Source of the DNA: Spiroplasma gladiatoris
GTDB taxonomy: Bacteria; Bacillota_I; Bacilli_A; Mycoplasmatales; Mycoplasmataceae
Reading direction: 5' to 3'
Assembly (NCBI RefSeq): GCF_004379335.1
Contig: NZ_CP038013.1
Coordinates: 744,001-808,000, forward strand
Length of the DNA stretch: 64,000 bases
Shown here: piece after piece, positions 21,972 to 34,445 of the stretch
Layout: each line of letters opens with the position of its first letter
Position numbering within the stretch: the stretch's first letter is position 1
The notes under the pieces: model-generated
Told to the model about the DNA's origin: nothing
Database searches by the model: none
What the model saw: the letters and a program-made list of their open reading frames with translations, nothing else
Translations under genes and position numbers: made by a program

Positions 21972-22676
21972 TTATAAAACAATACTAGGAGGAGTTGTTG
22001 CCTTCTTTTTATTAGTTAATAAAAGTGAAAAATAAGAGTTAATTTTTAAGTCATTTAATGGTTTTTGATTTAATAAAAAAATTGCAATATTTTTATTAAA
22101 AGAAATTTGTAATTCTATTAAATATTCTAAAAAGCTTAAATAATATGGACAATTAATTTGCAAATTGGATTGGAATAAACAAAGTTGTTCGTCTAATTTA
22201 TTTTCTAAGTTTTTATAATAATTTCTTTTATATAAAAAATAATAATTTAAAAATAAAATATAACTTATAATTGCAAAAAGTAATGAAAAACTAGCAATAG
22301 CTATTAAAGAAATTAAGAAGTTATTCGAATTAATTTGTCCTTTATATTCTAAAAATACGCGAATAAGATTTTGTATCTCAATTAACATTAAATAAAATAA
22401 AGCTTTTGTTAAATGAATCAAATGAGTTGATTTTATATATCCAACAATTGAAGTGGTTTTTTGATAAGTATTATTATATTTAATAAAATATTTTGAAAAC
22501 TCATATAACAAAATAAAACTAATTGCAAAAATAGTTAATAATATTAATGTTAAAACTACATTATATAGATTTCTTCCTAAAAAATAATCTAAATTAAAGT
22601 TCTTTAATGATAAATAAATCAGAGTTAAAAAGAATGGTAACTTTAAATAATGACTGAACTTAAAGATTAATTTCAT
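21972..22676 (-). CDS. Hypothetical membrane protein, four membrane segments
   Basis: The product is 234 residues. The start ATG at 22676 is chosen because AAAGGAGTTAAT lies directly upstream; a longer frame to 22718 lacks one. Hydrophobic segments lie near residues 10-25, 35-58, 85-105 and 118-145. The C-terminal 80 residues are mixed and end ATTPPSIVL. I do not recognise a family. It sits between two paralogous lipoprotein genes, 66 nt after a hypothetical gene on the same strand. Confidence 0.65.
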   Translation of the reverse strand: MKLIFKFSHYLKLPFFLTLIYLSLKNFNLDYFLGRNLYNVVLTLILLTIFAISFILLYEFSKYFIKYNNTYQKTTSIVGYIKSTHLIHLTKALFYLMLIEIQNLIRVFLEYKGQINSNNFLISLIAIASFSLLFAIISYILFLNYYFLYKRNYYKNLENKLDEQLCLFQSNLQINCPYYLSFLEYLIELQISFNKNIAIFLLNQKPLNDLKINSYFSLLLTNKKKATTPPSIVL

Positions 22677-22742
22677 ATTAACTCCTTTATTCGAAATGAA
22701 TATAGAAATATTATACAAAATTAATCTTAAAATTACTAATTT

Positions 22743-23537
22743 TTAATTTTCTTGGTTTTCTTCTTTTTGTAACTGTAATATATTAACTACTTGATTATCA
22801 TCAAAGTTTGCTAATTGATTAATATAATTTATAAGATCAATGCCCTTTTTTAAATCATTTAAACTGTGCTTTTTAACCAAATCAAAATTTAAATCATCTG
22901 CTGGTTTTCCTTTTACTATTTTTTCAAAGTGTTTCATTCCATCTTTTCCAATTTCAAAGTTTTCATATTCATCACCATAATCATTCATTAAATCTTTTAT
23001 AATATGTTGAGGTTTATATTTATAAGATATTATTTTAAAGTTATTAGCATTAAAAAAATAATCATATAATTCATACCCTTTTAATAGTAAATAATCTTTT
23101 AAATTTGATAAACTACTAAATGTTTCAACAAAAAATTCTAAAGCTTTTATTTCTAAAAACTTAGCCATATATAAAAACTTTTCAATATTATTTTCTTTTA
23201 CATAATTTGCAATAAATATAGCAAATTCTTCAAGTTTTAATAATAACTCATTTTGATTTGATCAATCATCACAAAACTGATAAACAATTTCATTTTCACT
23301 TACAAACATATTTAAATTATTATCATAAATTAAGGTATTTAAACATACTGTATAAGGAATATCATTAATTGTAATTTTATCAAACTTTTCTTTTGTTCAT
23401 TTATGAAATTGAAAAGCTTCAAAATCAATTACACAAAGTCGTTTTGGTTTTAAAAAACCCAATACTTCAATTGCTACTTTTTTGTTAAATGCTAAGTAAT
23501 ACTCATCTTTTTTAATTAAATGCATAAATCTTTCCAT
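22743..23537 (-). CDS. Hypothetical cytoplasmic protein, possible RNase H-fold exonuclease
   Basis: The product is 264 residues, with TGA Trp at two places, no signal and no membrane segment. Near residue 40 it reads RLCVIDFEAF. A hydrophobic strand followed by Asp-x-Glu is the first motif of DEDD-type exonucleases. The later aspartates of that family cannot be placed with confidence, so this is a weak suggestion. The C-terminus is acidic and Gln/Glu-rich. ATG at 23537 has no strong ribosome site (only weak AT-rich sequence). Confidence 0.6.
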
Positions 23538-23690
23538 TTAATAAGATTATAGAATTAAAATAAAAAAAAGCAAAAAAACTAAATAACATAAAGTTAAATT
23601 ATAAAAATTTTTTTATAATTTAAAAAATCGTTTATTATTTTTTAAATTATAATTAACTAGTATTTTAATAAATATAAAGGAGAAATAAAA

Positions 23691-25163
23691 ATGAAAAAAT
23701 TATTAAGTTTATTAGGAGCAATTGGATTAGTTGCTACTGCTTCAAGCACAGTTGTTGCTTGTCCCAAAAAAAGTGAAGAAACTAGTTCATCAATTAAAGA
23801 TTTAAGTGATTTACCAGTAAAAGAATTGGGGGCAATAAAAGGAACTGGAGACACACCTAGTGTAGTTGATCTTGTTAAAGCAATAAATGCTAAAAATAAA
23901 GATTATGGATTAGATGATAAAGATGTAGTTATCGATGGTACTCCAAGCGATAAAACAGCTACCATTAAAGCTAGTGATAAATCAACAAACTTTAAAGGAA
24001 GTGTCACATTAACATACACTTATGAAAAAGACACTTCTAAAAGAGAAAAATTTAATTTATCTTTAGTAGAAGATGTTATTAATAAAACAGGACTTGCTGG
24101 AGCAGTTAGACCGAATGATTTAAATATAGGTTTTTTAACTACACCTGATTTAAGAAATAAAGAAAAAATTGTATCTTCTGTGAGAGATTTTATAGACGTT
24201 GTAGTAGAAGCTGCTAAAGCTTTGTATAATTTAAACACAGAGCAAATAATGGGTATGATTGAAATAGATTATCAAGATAATAATGGTGCTTCAATAGACC
24301 CGAATAATGATAATAAAGATACTTATCAAATTATTGGTAGTGTTAAACAAGGTCATGAAAATGATATTGATGGTTTTACAGCCGAAGGAAAAGCGACAAT
24401 TAAATTAAAACAACAAACTCTAAAATTATCAGATATAGTTAAAACAAAAGCCTTAGGAAAAATAAATATTGATAGCGATGATGCTTATACAATCAAAAAT
24501 ACAATTATGATTGCTGCACAAAATTCAAATTCAGAACTTAAAACATACACTACTTCAATTAATCCTAGTGTTCAAATATTAAATTATGACTTAGATAAGG
24601 GTACAGCACGTATTGCTCCAATTATCAATAGTGATTTTATATCAAATGATATAGTAGAAATATCTTATGAGGTTGTTAGGCCAGAAGCAGGTAATTCTTT
24701 ATTAGATTTCACTGTAATGAGTAATAGTTATGATCCTAATGCAGAATATAATTTGGGTTTACCTTTAGATTTATCTGAAGAACCTAAAGAATCATTAGAT
24801 TCTTGAGAAGATAGTGATATTGCAAATGTAGTTAATTATTTAACAGAATTAGATGGAACATATATTGAATATTGATCACAATTTTATACTACTAATAAAA
24901 GATATTTTTTAGATAGTCAAAAAGATGAAGATAAAACAAAAGCTGAAAACCAATTAGTATCTTATGAACAGTTCAAAAAAGATTTTAAAGATATTTTTGA
25001 ACTTACTTTAGAAGATTACACATCTTCAGAAGAAAGCGATAATGAAATATCTGGTATTATTACTTTAAAAGTTAAAAATGGTAAAGAAAATATTTACGCA
25101 TCTCAAAAATTTAGTTTATCAGGTTCAATAAAAGTTTATTATAGTTTAACAGGAGGTTATTAA
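23691..25163 (+). CDS. Lipoprotein, paralogue of the one at 20550-21932
   Basis: The product is 490 residues. The lipoprotein signal MKKLLSLLGAIGLVAT ends VVAC (Cys24). The segment VKELGAIKGTG, AINAKNKDYGLDDKDV and STNFKGSVTLTY aligns with the same region of the minus-strand paralogue, showing local duplication in inverted orientation. The body is beta-rich with KATIKLKQQTL-like repeats. The C-terminus has SWEDSDIANVV and ends SLTGGY. Function unknown; probably surface-exposed. AAAGGAG precedes the ATG. A palindrome (AAATTATAAAAA and complement, 23597-23621) and a TATAAT at 23648-23653 lie upstream. Confidence 0.85.
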
Positions 25164-25179
25164 TTTTAAATACAAAATT

Positions 25180-25219
25180 AAAAATCACTTTCTTTTTATA
25201 AAGAAAGTGATTTTTTTTT
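25180..25219. terminator. Bidirectional rho-independent terminator
   Basis: A 15-bp stem (AAAAATCACTTTCTT / AAGAAAGTGATTTTT) has a 6-nt loop and T runs on both strands, between converging genes. Confidence 0.85.
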
Positions 25220-28200
25220 ACATAATTAATAATGTTGGTGATTGAGTTCTTATTTTTCTTGTAGTTATTGATATAGCTACAACATAACAAACAACAACTA
25301 ATAAAGATGATACTAATGGAGTTCACCAAACAAATCCCATTGGTATTGAAATTACATATAGCGATATAAAGTGCATTGCTAAATAAACTGTTAAATAACT
25401 TAAAGCTGTAGCTAATGCAAATAAGATTAACGATCAAATTGTTACAAATTTAAATGTATAAGTTATAACTTCACGATTAGAATATCCAAGCGCTTTCATA
25501 ACAACCATAAACCGTTTGTATTGATTTACATATATATCTGAAATTAAAATAATTGATAAAGTTGAAACTATTATCATAAAGACAATAAAGAATGTTCCAA
25601 TTGTAATTACAAGATTCGAAATCTGATTAATCAGATTTTTTTGATCTCCTAAGAATTTATAATCTTTTAATTCTACTGTTGCTAAAAAGTTATTTGGACC
25701 ATTTACAGAGTAATCTCCTATATTTGGGTCCATTGCAAATGAAGCTTGTGTACTTATAAAGTAAGGTTCAATTGCATTTGAAAAACTTCCATTGTATCAC
25801 ATGTTTGGACGAATTGATTTTTCAAAATCATTATCTCCAAATACTCATTTTTCTTTATTAGCTGGATCGATTTGTGATTCAGGTTTATTTAATTTATAAG
25901 TATCAATCATTGTACCATCACCTGCATCATATTGACCACTAGGTTTTGACTTATCTTCATAACTAAATTCAAATGGTATATATCTTGAAACATTATATCC
26001 ATTTACTAAGTTTACTAAACTTTGATCTGCAATTATAACACTTTCACCATATACTCCAACATTTTCATAGTTTAAAAGACTTATTTCGTTTACATTACCT
26101 TTTGAAAGTTTATTTCATTCTATTTCATAATCATTTGTAATTGAAATTGGATTATTTGTTCTTGCAAATGCATATTGAATGAAATTAGTTCTGATTGTTG
26201 TTAAATCTTTTGTTTCAGCACCAGTTAAATTTTCTTTTGGTTTTGAATATGTTTTTACTGGTTCGAAATATAGTGAATAAGGTCTAATTCACATAAATTT
26301 ATTAGAACTATATCCTAAAATACTATTTCAATCTTTTTTAGTATCTTCAGGAACTTTATCACTAGAAACTTCTCCATATCATGCATCACGATTAATTGCA
26401 TTTCCTTGATTGATTATTTCTTTAAATTCTTCGTATCTTTCCATAGGAATAAATAACATCATATTATCATATTGATAATAAGGTCTTATTTCTGCATTTA
26501 GAGTTTCTTGCCCATTAACTACTTTAGATTCTAAATTATAAAATCCATAAGTATTGTCAACCATTTTTTTAGCTGAATTATAACGATCAAATCCTTTTGT
26601 ATAAAATCCATCCCCTACTTCATTTTCGCTATCACCTCTAAATACAGGTGAATAAGTAAATTTAGAATTACTTAAACTTGCAGGATCTAGTCAACTATTT
26701 TCTTTTGTTAATGATTTATTTTTGTATAGTTGATAATCTCTATCATCGTATTTTCAAGCACTATTTGGAATGTTTGCTCCATCTTTTGCTAATGTTAATC
26801 TCGTTTGATCTGTTTTTAAGTTTTTAATTTGATTGTCTTCGAATTTATAAATAATATTTGATTCATTGTTTACTAATGCAGGTATTGATATTTTTTTATT
26901 TTGAGCATCATAAACTTTAATATTATTTATTACTAAGTCTTCATTTTGAACAACATTACCATATAAAATATCTTGAATTTTTTTAATATCTTCATTTGTA
27001 AAGAAAATATTATTTGCTTTTTGAGATATTTTTAAAGCAGTTTGAGTTTTGTCTAAACCTGTAATTGTTGTAGGTTTTAAATTACTTTTCATATTTACTT
27101 TTGTATACATTGAATCAACTGTTGGAATGTAACTATTAAAGTTTCAACCAAAACGATATTGATTAATTCGATTTTGTGATTTATTTACATAGTTTCTAAC
27201 ATAAGCTGGAGTTTGAGCTAAAATTACATCAATAATTTTTTGCTTTCATTGTCCATTTGATGATTCAATATCAATACTTGAAAATAAAGTTTTAATAATT
27301 GCAGGTAATCCATTCGAAAGTAATGAAGAAAATTGTAATATTTTTTCTTTTCTTGCATCTAAATTTTGATATTTTTCATTATCTGAATGAATTATTCAAT
27401 CCAGTAATAATTGAATATCTTCAATACTAATACTTTTTCCAATCATTTGAACTAAGTTATTTCCAAAGAATGAAGCTATATAAGAAATAACGTTTGAATC
27501 TGCAATTGGATTTCCGCTCTCATCTTTTAAACCTTCAGTAACTACATTATATGCTCAATCATAAGATAATGAATTAGTTTTAGATTCTGAAATTAACACT
27601 TTTGGAATGACTGAATGTTCAGAAATTGGTTGTACTGATGAAGTAGTTTTACCAACCATTCCAATATCTGCTTCTAATTTACTTTTTGTATCAATGTATT
27701 GATCTTCATAACTTTCAACACCTTTTCAAGCAGATAAACTAGTTTTTGATAATGGAGCATTACCAACAACCCCAATATTATCCATTGAGTTTTGATAATT
27801 AACATTTTTATAATATTCAGATAAAGTTTTTTTAACAATTCCAGGAATAGCCATAACCCCAGATATTAAAAATGTATTTAAAAAGATAGTTATTGCTGTT
27901 AATAAGGTTTTAGAAAAACCATTAATTGCTAGCTCAGTACTAAATCGACTTGAAAAACTTCTTTTAAACGTTAGTAATTTCTTTAATTTATTTAATATCT
28001 TATGCTCTTTTTCTAAACTTGCATCAACTGCAATTTCTAATACAGGTTTTTTAACCAATCGATAAGCAACATAATATGATACTCCAATTGTTAAAACACC
28101 AAATATACTAAACGAAGCAAGAATCGCTTCTCAGTCAAATGTAGCCTGCCAATAAGCTCCTCCGGTATACGAAATCAATAATGACACAATTGCTTCTTGA

Positions 28201-30677
28201 CAAAATGCAGAGATAACTCATGCAATTGGTACAATTAAAAAACACGAAATAATACCATAAGAAATGTAAGAAACAGCAATACTTGAACTTCTTGCTCCCA
28301 TTGCTTTTAATATTGTAATTTCACCAGCATTTAATTGAATAGTTTTTTTAATACCAATTAAAGTTGCTGCCAAAGCTATTAATGCGATGATTGAAGCGGC
28401 TGAGTAAGAAAATACTTGAAAGATTTGAGTTATTTTCGGAGCAACTGTTCAGTTATAAGAAAGACTTGAGTCATTAAAGGTGCTAAATTTTTCAAAACCA
28501 ATATTAAATGAATCAATATAACTTTGTGCATCTTTAAAATCTTTTTTATTATTAGTTTGTTCTGCAACTTTTTGTTTTGCATTGTATGATTGATATAAAT
28601 AAGATTCATTTGACATCATATTTGAATAATAATTTAACATATCATAACTTGCATTTTTATGCTTTTTATCTTGTTTTGAAGTTACAAACGTATTTAAATA
28701 TTTTGTTGTAAATTTTCCATAATCACTTGTAATTATTTTTGATAATGTCGACTCTGTTCCGAAGGCAATTAATCCTTTTTTGCTATTTGGAATTGGAACA
28801 CTAGCATCGGAAACTGGAAAGAAAGTTAATGGATCAACTCCAAAACCACTAATAATAAATGTAGATCCTCCAATTGAAATTGATGATCCTAATTTGATTT
28901 TATTTGCTTTAGCATATTGAGGGTTTATTAAAATTTCATTGTCAGCTTTTGGATATGATCCAGATACAACTGTAAGTCTAGATTTTCATAAATCGTCTAA
29001 AACAATAAGACGATATTTTTTTTCTTGTTGTGCATCTGAAAAGTTCATTTCTGCACGGTTTTCAACTTTTACATTTGTAGCTTCAGCAGAGATTTGAGAT
29101 TTTAAATAGAATAATTTTATATCATTAATTGAATTTCTATTTAATTCATTACGGTTTGCGAAACTAAAAAAACCTTTTTCAGAAACAAGATTTTCATTTA
29201 AACTTGAACCTCTTTCTTCAAATTTTAATAGTTTTAGTACATCCATTCTACCAACACTACCTGTTGGTTTGTTGTTGTTTAAAGTTACTATAAGTTGGTT
29301 TAAACTACCTCTTAATCCTCTTGTAAATTTATCTGTTTTTGAATAACAATAGTAGTTTTGATAGTTTATTGAGTCTTCTTTATGCATTAAATCATAATCT
29401 AAATCAATTTGTTGTAAATAAGGCACTTGAAAATTTTGTCCTTCTACATTATATTGCATATTATTAATTTTTTGACTTTGCTCAACTTTTGAACTAGTTT
29501 GATTATTATATTTATTTCCAAAAATAAATGTAAATAATGTATTTGCAATTATTTGATTATTTGTTTTATCATAATAATTAAAACCAGAATTATCTTTTTT
29601 ATTATCTACTATATTAAATTGGTTTTTAAGTAGTTCATTATCAATAATTTTGTCAGCATTAACTTTTGAAACTTCAGAAATTGCTTCATCAATATAATAT
29701 TGAACATAATCAATTGCAGAGTTAATAATTTGTCCTAATAATGTTGTAAAGGCTGTTTGTAAATATAAGTCGTATTTACTTACACTATCATTTTTTAAAG
29801 AATTTGTAGATTTATCAAACAGTGTATCGATGTTATTATCATTGATTATACCAATTTCTCATAATTTATCAAAAGTTGTACCTTTTAAGTAAGATGCTCT
29901 GCTCTTTAAATCATTTAAAAAGTTTGATTTTAAAATTTGAATTCCTTTAACAATAAAATTTTCAAAAACTACTTTTTTGAAATTAAAGTTTTCATTATTT
30001 GCGATTGTTGAACCATCAACAAAATCAGCATACTTAGTAGTGCTTGATATTTTTAGTTTTTTAAATTTATCATATGTATCTTTATATTCAATTACTCCTG
30101 AAAATTGTTGATATTCATAGTGAAAAATAGTTTCTAAAAAGTTATCGCTACTTAATAAATTAAATAACTCACTTCTTAAACTGTCATCTTCAAAAGATTT
30201 AGATATAAAAGTTTCTTGATAATTTTTTAAGTATTGTTCTTTTAAACCATCATTAATTTTTTGTAAAGAAAACTTATCTTTTCCTTTTTTAGCTTCTCCT
30301 GTTAAATTTGTTGATTCTTTATCTACAGAAATTAAATTAAAATTATATCCAACCCCACTATTTAAATCACTTGTTGCAGGTTGAGTTGAGTATTTTTTAG
30401 CTAAAAATTGAAAATCTATAAAATCCATTAATGGAACAGTTTTTGAATCTTTATTATTAACTGTTCCTACCTCTCTTGTAGCAACATAATCAAATTTTTC
30501 CATTTTCGGAACAATTTCTTTATAGTTGTTAATTATTCTTGTTGAGGCAGAGAGAGAAATACCTAAAATAAGTGAAGAAATAAAAGTTAATATAACAATT
30601 ACATAAAATTGTATTTTAAACTTGTAAACTCCTTTTAATCCTTGTTTTAGATATAGTCATAAACTAATCTTTTTCAT
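25218..30677 (-). CDS. Giant FtsX-like ABC permease (1819 residues)
   Basis: The frame stays open from 30677 to 25218 if TGA is Trp. It has one N-terminal membrane helix (about residues 19-43) and an external domain of about 690 residues. Three helices follow near residues 745-870, with the FtsX coupling helix ITILKAMGARSSSIAVSYI. A second unit has a helix near residue 930, about 740 external residues and three final helices near 1690-1815 with FMVVMKALGYSNREVITYTF. This is the duplicated FtsX plan with two very large external domains. No ATPase gene is adjacent. Similar giant proteins occur in several mollicutes and are presumed to extract or export lipoproteins or lipids. Divergent from a MOLPALP-like lipoprotein gene. 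Confidence 0.82.
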
Positions 30678-30810
30678 ATAATTCTTCTTCCTATAAACTT
30701 TATATTAAAGATTTTATATATAAATACAAGTAAAATATTTTTATATTGCTAAATTTATTTTTATAAATATTTATATATAATCTTACTAAGAATAAAATAA
30801 GGAGATTTTT

Positions 30811-33399
30811 ATGAAAAAACTAATTACAATACTAAGTGTTGTATCAATTTCTTCAACAATGGCATCTGTTAGTGCATGTTCACTTGTAAATTATGAAAAA
30901 CAATATATTAAAAATAAAGTAAATACAATAATGGATGTGGCAAGTGTTGCTTCTAGAAGTGCAATAATTAATGATGTTGAAGGTATTGATGTTGATTATT
31001 TAAATAAATACATAGGGAATCAAAAAATTAATAAAACTTTGCCAAAATTTTCTGCTTCTCAACAAACTATTACAAAAAGTGTTGTAGAATCTACTTTTGG
31101 TCAACTTTTAGATCGTAAATTCTATGAAGAATTAGATCAAAATAGCGCATATAGTTTAGAAGGTAAAAAAACTGCAGATTCTTATGCAGATTCAATAGTT
31201 ACAAACGGATCTTTAATACTATCAACTATCAAAACTGCTGGAGGAATTAAACCTTCTTTAGGAGGAGTTATTGAAGGATTAATACCACAACTTTCAAGTT
31301 TGCTAAGTAATGTAAGTAATGAGTTTAATATTACAAACAATTATGTAAATAATATAAATAGTTTGGCTCCTTATGGACAATTATTAATAAAAGATTTAGA
31401 CAATACAAAGTTAGTTTCAACTTTATTAAAACTTATATTAAACATTAATTTTATAAATGATAAAGAAATTGATGATTCAGTAATAAACGGACTATTACCT
31501 TTATTAGTAAAAGATAATTCTGGGGATCTTAGTAACACAAAAAATACAACTATTCCTTTAATTTTAGAACATTACATTAATAATGTTATGTTTAAAAATT
31601 TTAAAGGTACATATACTAATTCTAATAAAGCACCTGGAAATATAAGTTTAACCCCAAAAGTAGTTCAACAATCAGCTTTGGTAAAGTTAAATAAATTACT
31701 GATTCGTCTAAATGGTAAAAAAGATGATAACTCTAAAAAGCAACTATTAAGAGATGATTACGAACCAATCGAGAATGCTAAATGAATTAGAGAAAATATT
31801 GGAGAAAATTTAGGTTATTTAATAAATAATTTTAGTAATTTAAACTATGTTGGGATTTTAGAAAGTATTGATGATGTCTTTTATATAATCGGAGCTTTAT
31901 TAATTAACCTAGGAATATTTGATTTTGAAACGGATTTTAATAAAAATCCAACAGCAAATAATTTATTTAATGATAGTTTGGATAATAAAACTTATTTTAA
32001 AAATATGAATAGTCAAGATAGTGACGATAAAATGGTTATAAAGTTTGATTCTCAATTACAACAAAAAAATGGTGTTAAAACAAATGGTGTTAAAAATACA
32101 GTTACTTTTAGTTCTTATAAAATGTTAAAAAATTTAACAAAAGCAACAGATCCAAATAATAAAGACGGAAGAGATATGCAAAGAATATTATTCTTGTTAT
32201 TATATTCAAATTCTCCTCAAAAAGAAGATTATTCTTTAAAAACAGATATGAATATTTTAGACTTACTTCCTTTAGGGAGTTCTAATTCGCAATACGAAGA
32301 AAATGATATAGTTGGTGTTGATAGTTTATTAGGAGGAATTGTTCAAGGCTTAGGTTATAAGTTATTTGATATTTTAAAATCAGTGACTTTACCACCTAGT
32401 CTTAAAGATATTGCAGGATTAGCAGCGTCAAGATTATTAGGAGTAACTGTTGATTCTATTGCTAATGATAAAAACATTCAAGGCTTAGGTAGTTTATTAA
32501 ATTCATTAAGCAGTTCGACAGGTTTAAGTATTAGCAAAAACAATATCAAACTACTAGAACATGGTTATCAAGCTTTGTGAGACGAAAAATCAACACTTTT
32601 AACAGACTTACTTAATATGAAATTAGGAGATAAACCATTAAATTTGAAAAATTTATTCAGTATGAAATTAACTGCCAGCATAACAATTAATACAGTTTTA
32701 AAAATGTTTTCTGAAATATATTCAGATACAAGTAAATTAAGAGCTCAATTTAATAGTAAATTTGAAACTTGAAGTAGTGGTGGTGTAAAAGATGGAATAG
32801 CAACTTTATCTAAAAGTCTTGGAGATAAACTAAAAATATATTATAGTGATAAAATCAACAATGATAATGGAGTAGTTAATTCACAACCAGATAAAAACTT
32901 AAACGATAAAAATGGAGAGTACAATCGTATAACAACTGCTTTATCTTTAATTAAATATCCAGGATTAGCTTTAAGAGATAGTTCTTATTCATTAGATAAT
33001 AAAAAAACATATATTGGCACTAAAGGTGTTATGTACTCATTAGGATATGTAGAAGGTCAAGACAAATTTATCGATGAAACACCTTTAAAAGCATTAGAAC
33101 AAATTTTTGATGATAGTAATTTCAAAAATTTAGAAAATGCTATTATTAATGATTTTAATTATATTGGATCAGTAAAAGAACAATATATTAAAGATAATAT
33201 AGAAATATTTACAGATTATAAAAACTTTAATACAGAATTAGTTTCTTATTCAAACATTGAAGATGAAAGTAATCCTGGAAAAATAGAATTTAAAATTGAA
33301 TATATTTCTCCAAAAGATAAATCAAAACATGTATATAATATTAAATTAAGTGAATATGCAAATTTAAAAAATTGAACAATAGAAAGTATTACAAAATAA
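30811..33399 (+). CDS. MOLPALP-like lipoprotein (862 residues)
   Basis: The signal MKKLITILSVVSISSTMAS ends SVSAC (Cys23). The mature protein has YIKNKVNTIMDVASVASRSA, repeated hydrophobic/Ser-Leu stretches (IEGLIPQLSSLLSN, LGSLLNSLSSSTGL) and a C-terminal beta-rich module ending YNIKLSEYANLKNW. This layout resembles the mollicute paralogous lipoprotein (MOLPALP) family, whose function is unknown. The assignment is by memory of the pattern and is moderate. A second such gene lies at 34446-36563. AAGGAG precedes the ATG. The promoter region is shared divergently with the giant FtsX gene. Confidence 0.78.
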
Positions 33400-33427
33400 A
33401 ATCAGTTTAAGTTAAACTGATTTTTTT
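33398..33427. terminator. Bidirectional rho-independent terminator
   Basis: The stem AAATCAGTTTAA / TTAAACTGATTT is followed by eight T on the plus strand, between the convergent lipoprotein and hydrolase genes. Confidence 0.8.
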
Positions 33428-34370
33428 ATAATTCAATATAATTATTTTTTAATTTTATTTGATTAATAAATTCGATAAAGTCTTTTCAAACCTTTTCTTT
33501 TCCAACTTCATTTAGTATTTCATGACGCATATTAAAATATAAGCGCAGTTTAGAATCTAAACCATTTTTTAAATATATTTTTTGTAATTTTTTTGGATCT
33601 TTTCCAAATTTACCAACACTATCATTTTCTCCAGACATAATAAAAATTGGTAAGTTTTTTGGAATTCTATCAATTGAATCTTGTTTTTGAATATTTATTA
33701 GTCCTGTAAACAAGTCTCTAAATCCAGAACTTGTAAACTTTTGTCCAGTTAAATAATCATCAACAAAATCTTGAACAACTTTACTATCATTACTTAATCA
33801 TTCTGCACCAGTTTTTCCAAACTTTTTAAATTTAGAATTTAAAGGCTTATAACTTAATTTTCAAATAAATTCATCAATGTTTTTGGGTCCAAATTTTTTA
33901 ATATTTTTATTTGCAACTCCAAGTCCAAAGTTTAAAACAATATTAGAATAAAGTGCAGTTCCAATTATAAAAGCCCCTTTTACACTGTCTCCATAACTTG
34001 AAATATAATGTCTAACCATAAAACTACCCATTGAATGTCCTGCAATTATAATATCAAGACTTTTATATGAGCTTGTTATAAAATCATTTATTACTTTTAA
34101 ATCTTTAATTATTATATTTCAGCCATCTTTATCAGCAAAATAACCTAATTCATTTTCTTTTAAATTAGCAGTTTTCCCGTGACCTCGATGATCTGCTCCT
34201 ACAACAATATAATTGTTTTTATTTAAAAATTTTGCAAACTCATTGTATCTTAACATATGCTCTGCACTACCATGAATTAAATGAATAACTCCAATTGGTT
34301 TTTTTACATCATCTCAAATATAAGTGTATAGTTGTTTGTTATCAAAACTTTTTATTTCTATTTCTTTCAT
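33426..34370 (-). CDS. Alpha/beta hydrolase, lysophospholipase/monoacylglycerol lipase type
   Basis: The product is 314 residues with no signal or membrane segment. The serine hydrolase set is complete: oxyanion HLIHGSAEHMLRY near residue 33, VGADHRGHGKT near residue 58, nucleophile AGHSMGSF near residue 115, acid in FIMSGENDSVG and His in FNMRHEILNE. The RGHG box and spacing are typical of the PldB/YtpA group, which removes acyl chains from lysophospholipids or monoacylglycerols. It lies between two MOLPALP-like lipoproteins and close to a GDSL lipase, suggesting lipid scavenging. Confidence 0.85.
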
Positions 34371-34402
34371 AAAATTAATCCTTATCTTTTTTTATTTTAC
34401 AT

Positions 34403-34440
34403 AAAAAAAATACTTTATAAAAATTTATAAAGTATTTTTA
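34403..34440 (-). terminator. Rho-independent terminator after the MOLPALP-like gene
   Basis: A long AT stem (AAAAATACTTTATAAA / TTTATAAAGTATTTTT) is followed on the minus strand by a T run, just past the stop at 34446. Confidence 0.7.
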
Positions 34441-34445
34441 AAAAA

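Noticed and set aside
23597-23621. Terminator at the AAATTATAAAAA palindrome upstream of the plus-strand lipoprotein
   Set aside because: It lies between divergent genes and has no clear T run, so it was mentioned only as a possible regulatory palindrome.
25111-25437. Hydrophobic minus-strand frame at the end of the giant FtsX gene
   Set aside because: It is out of frame with the FtsX gene, runs through the terminator, and the real frame here ends in proper membrane helices.
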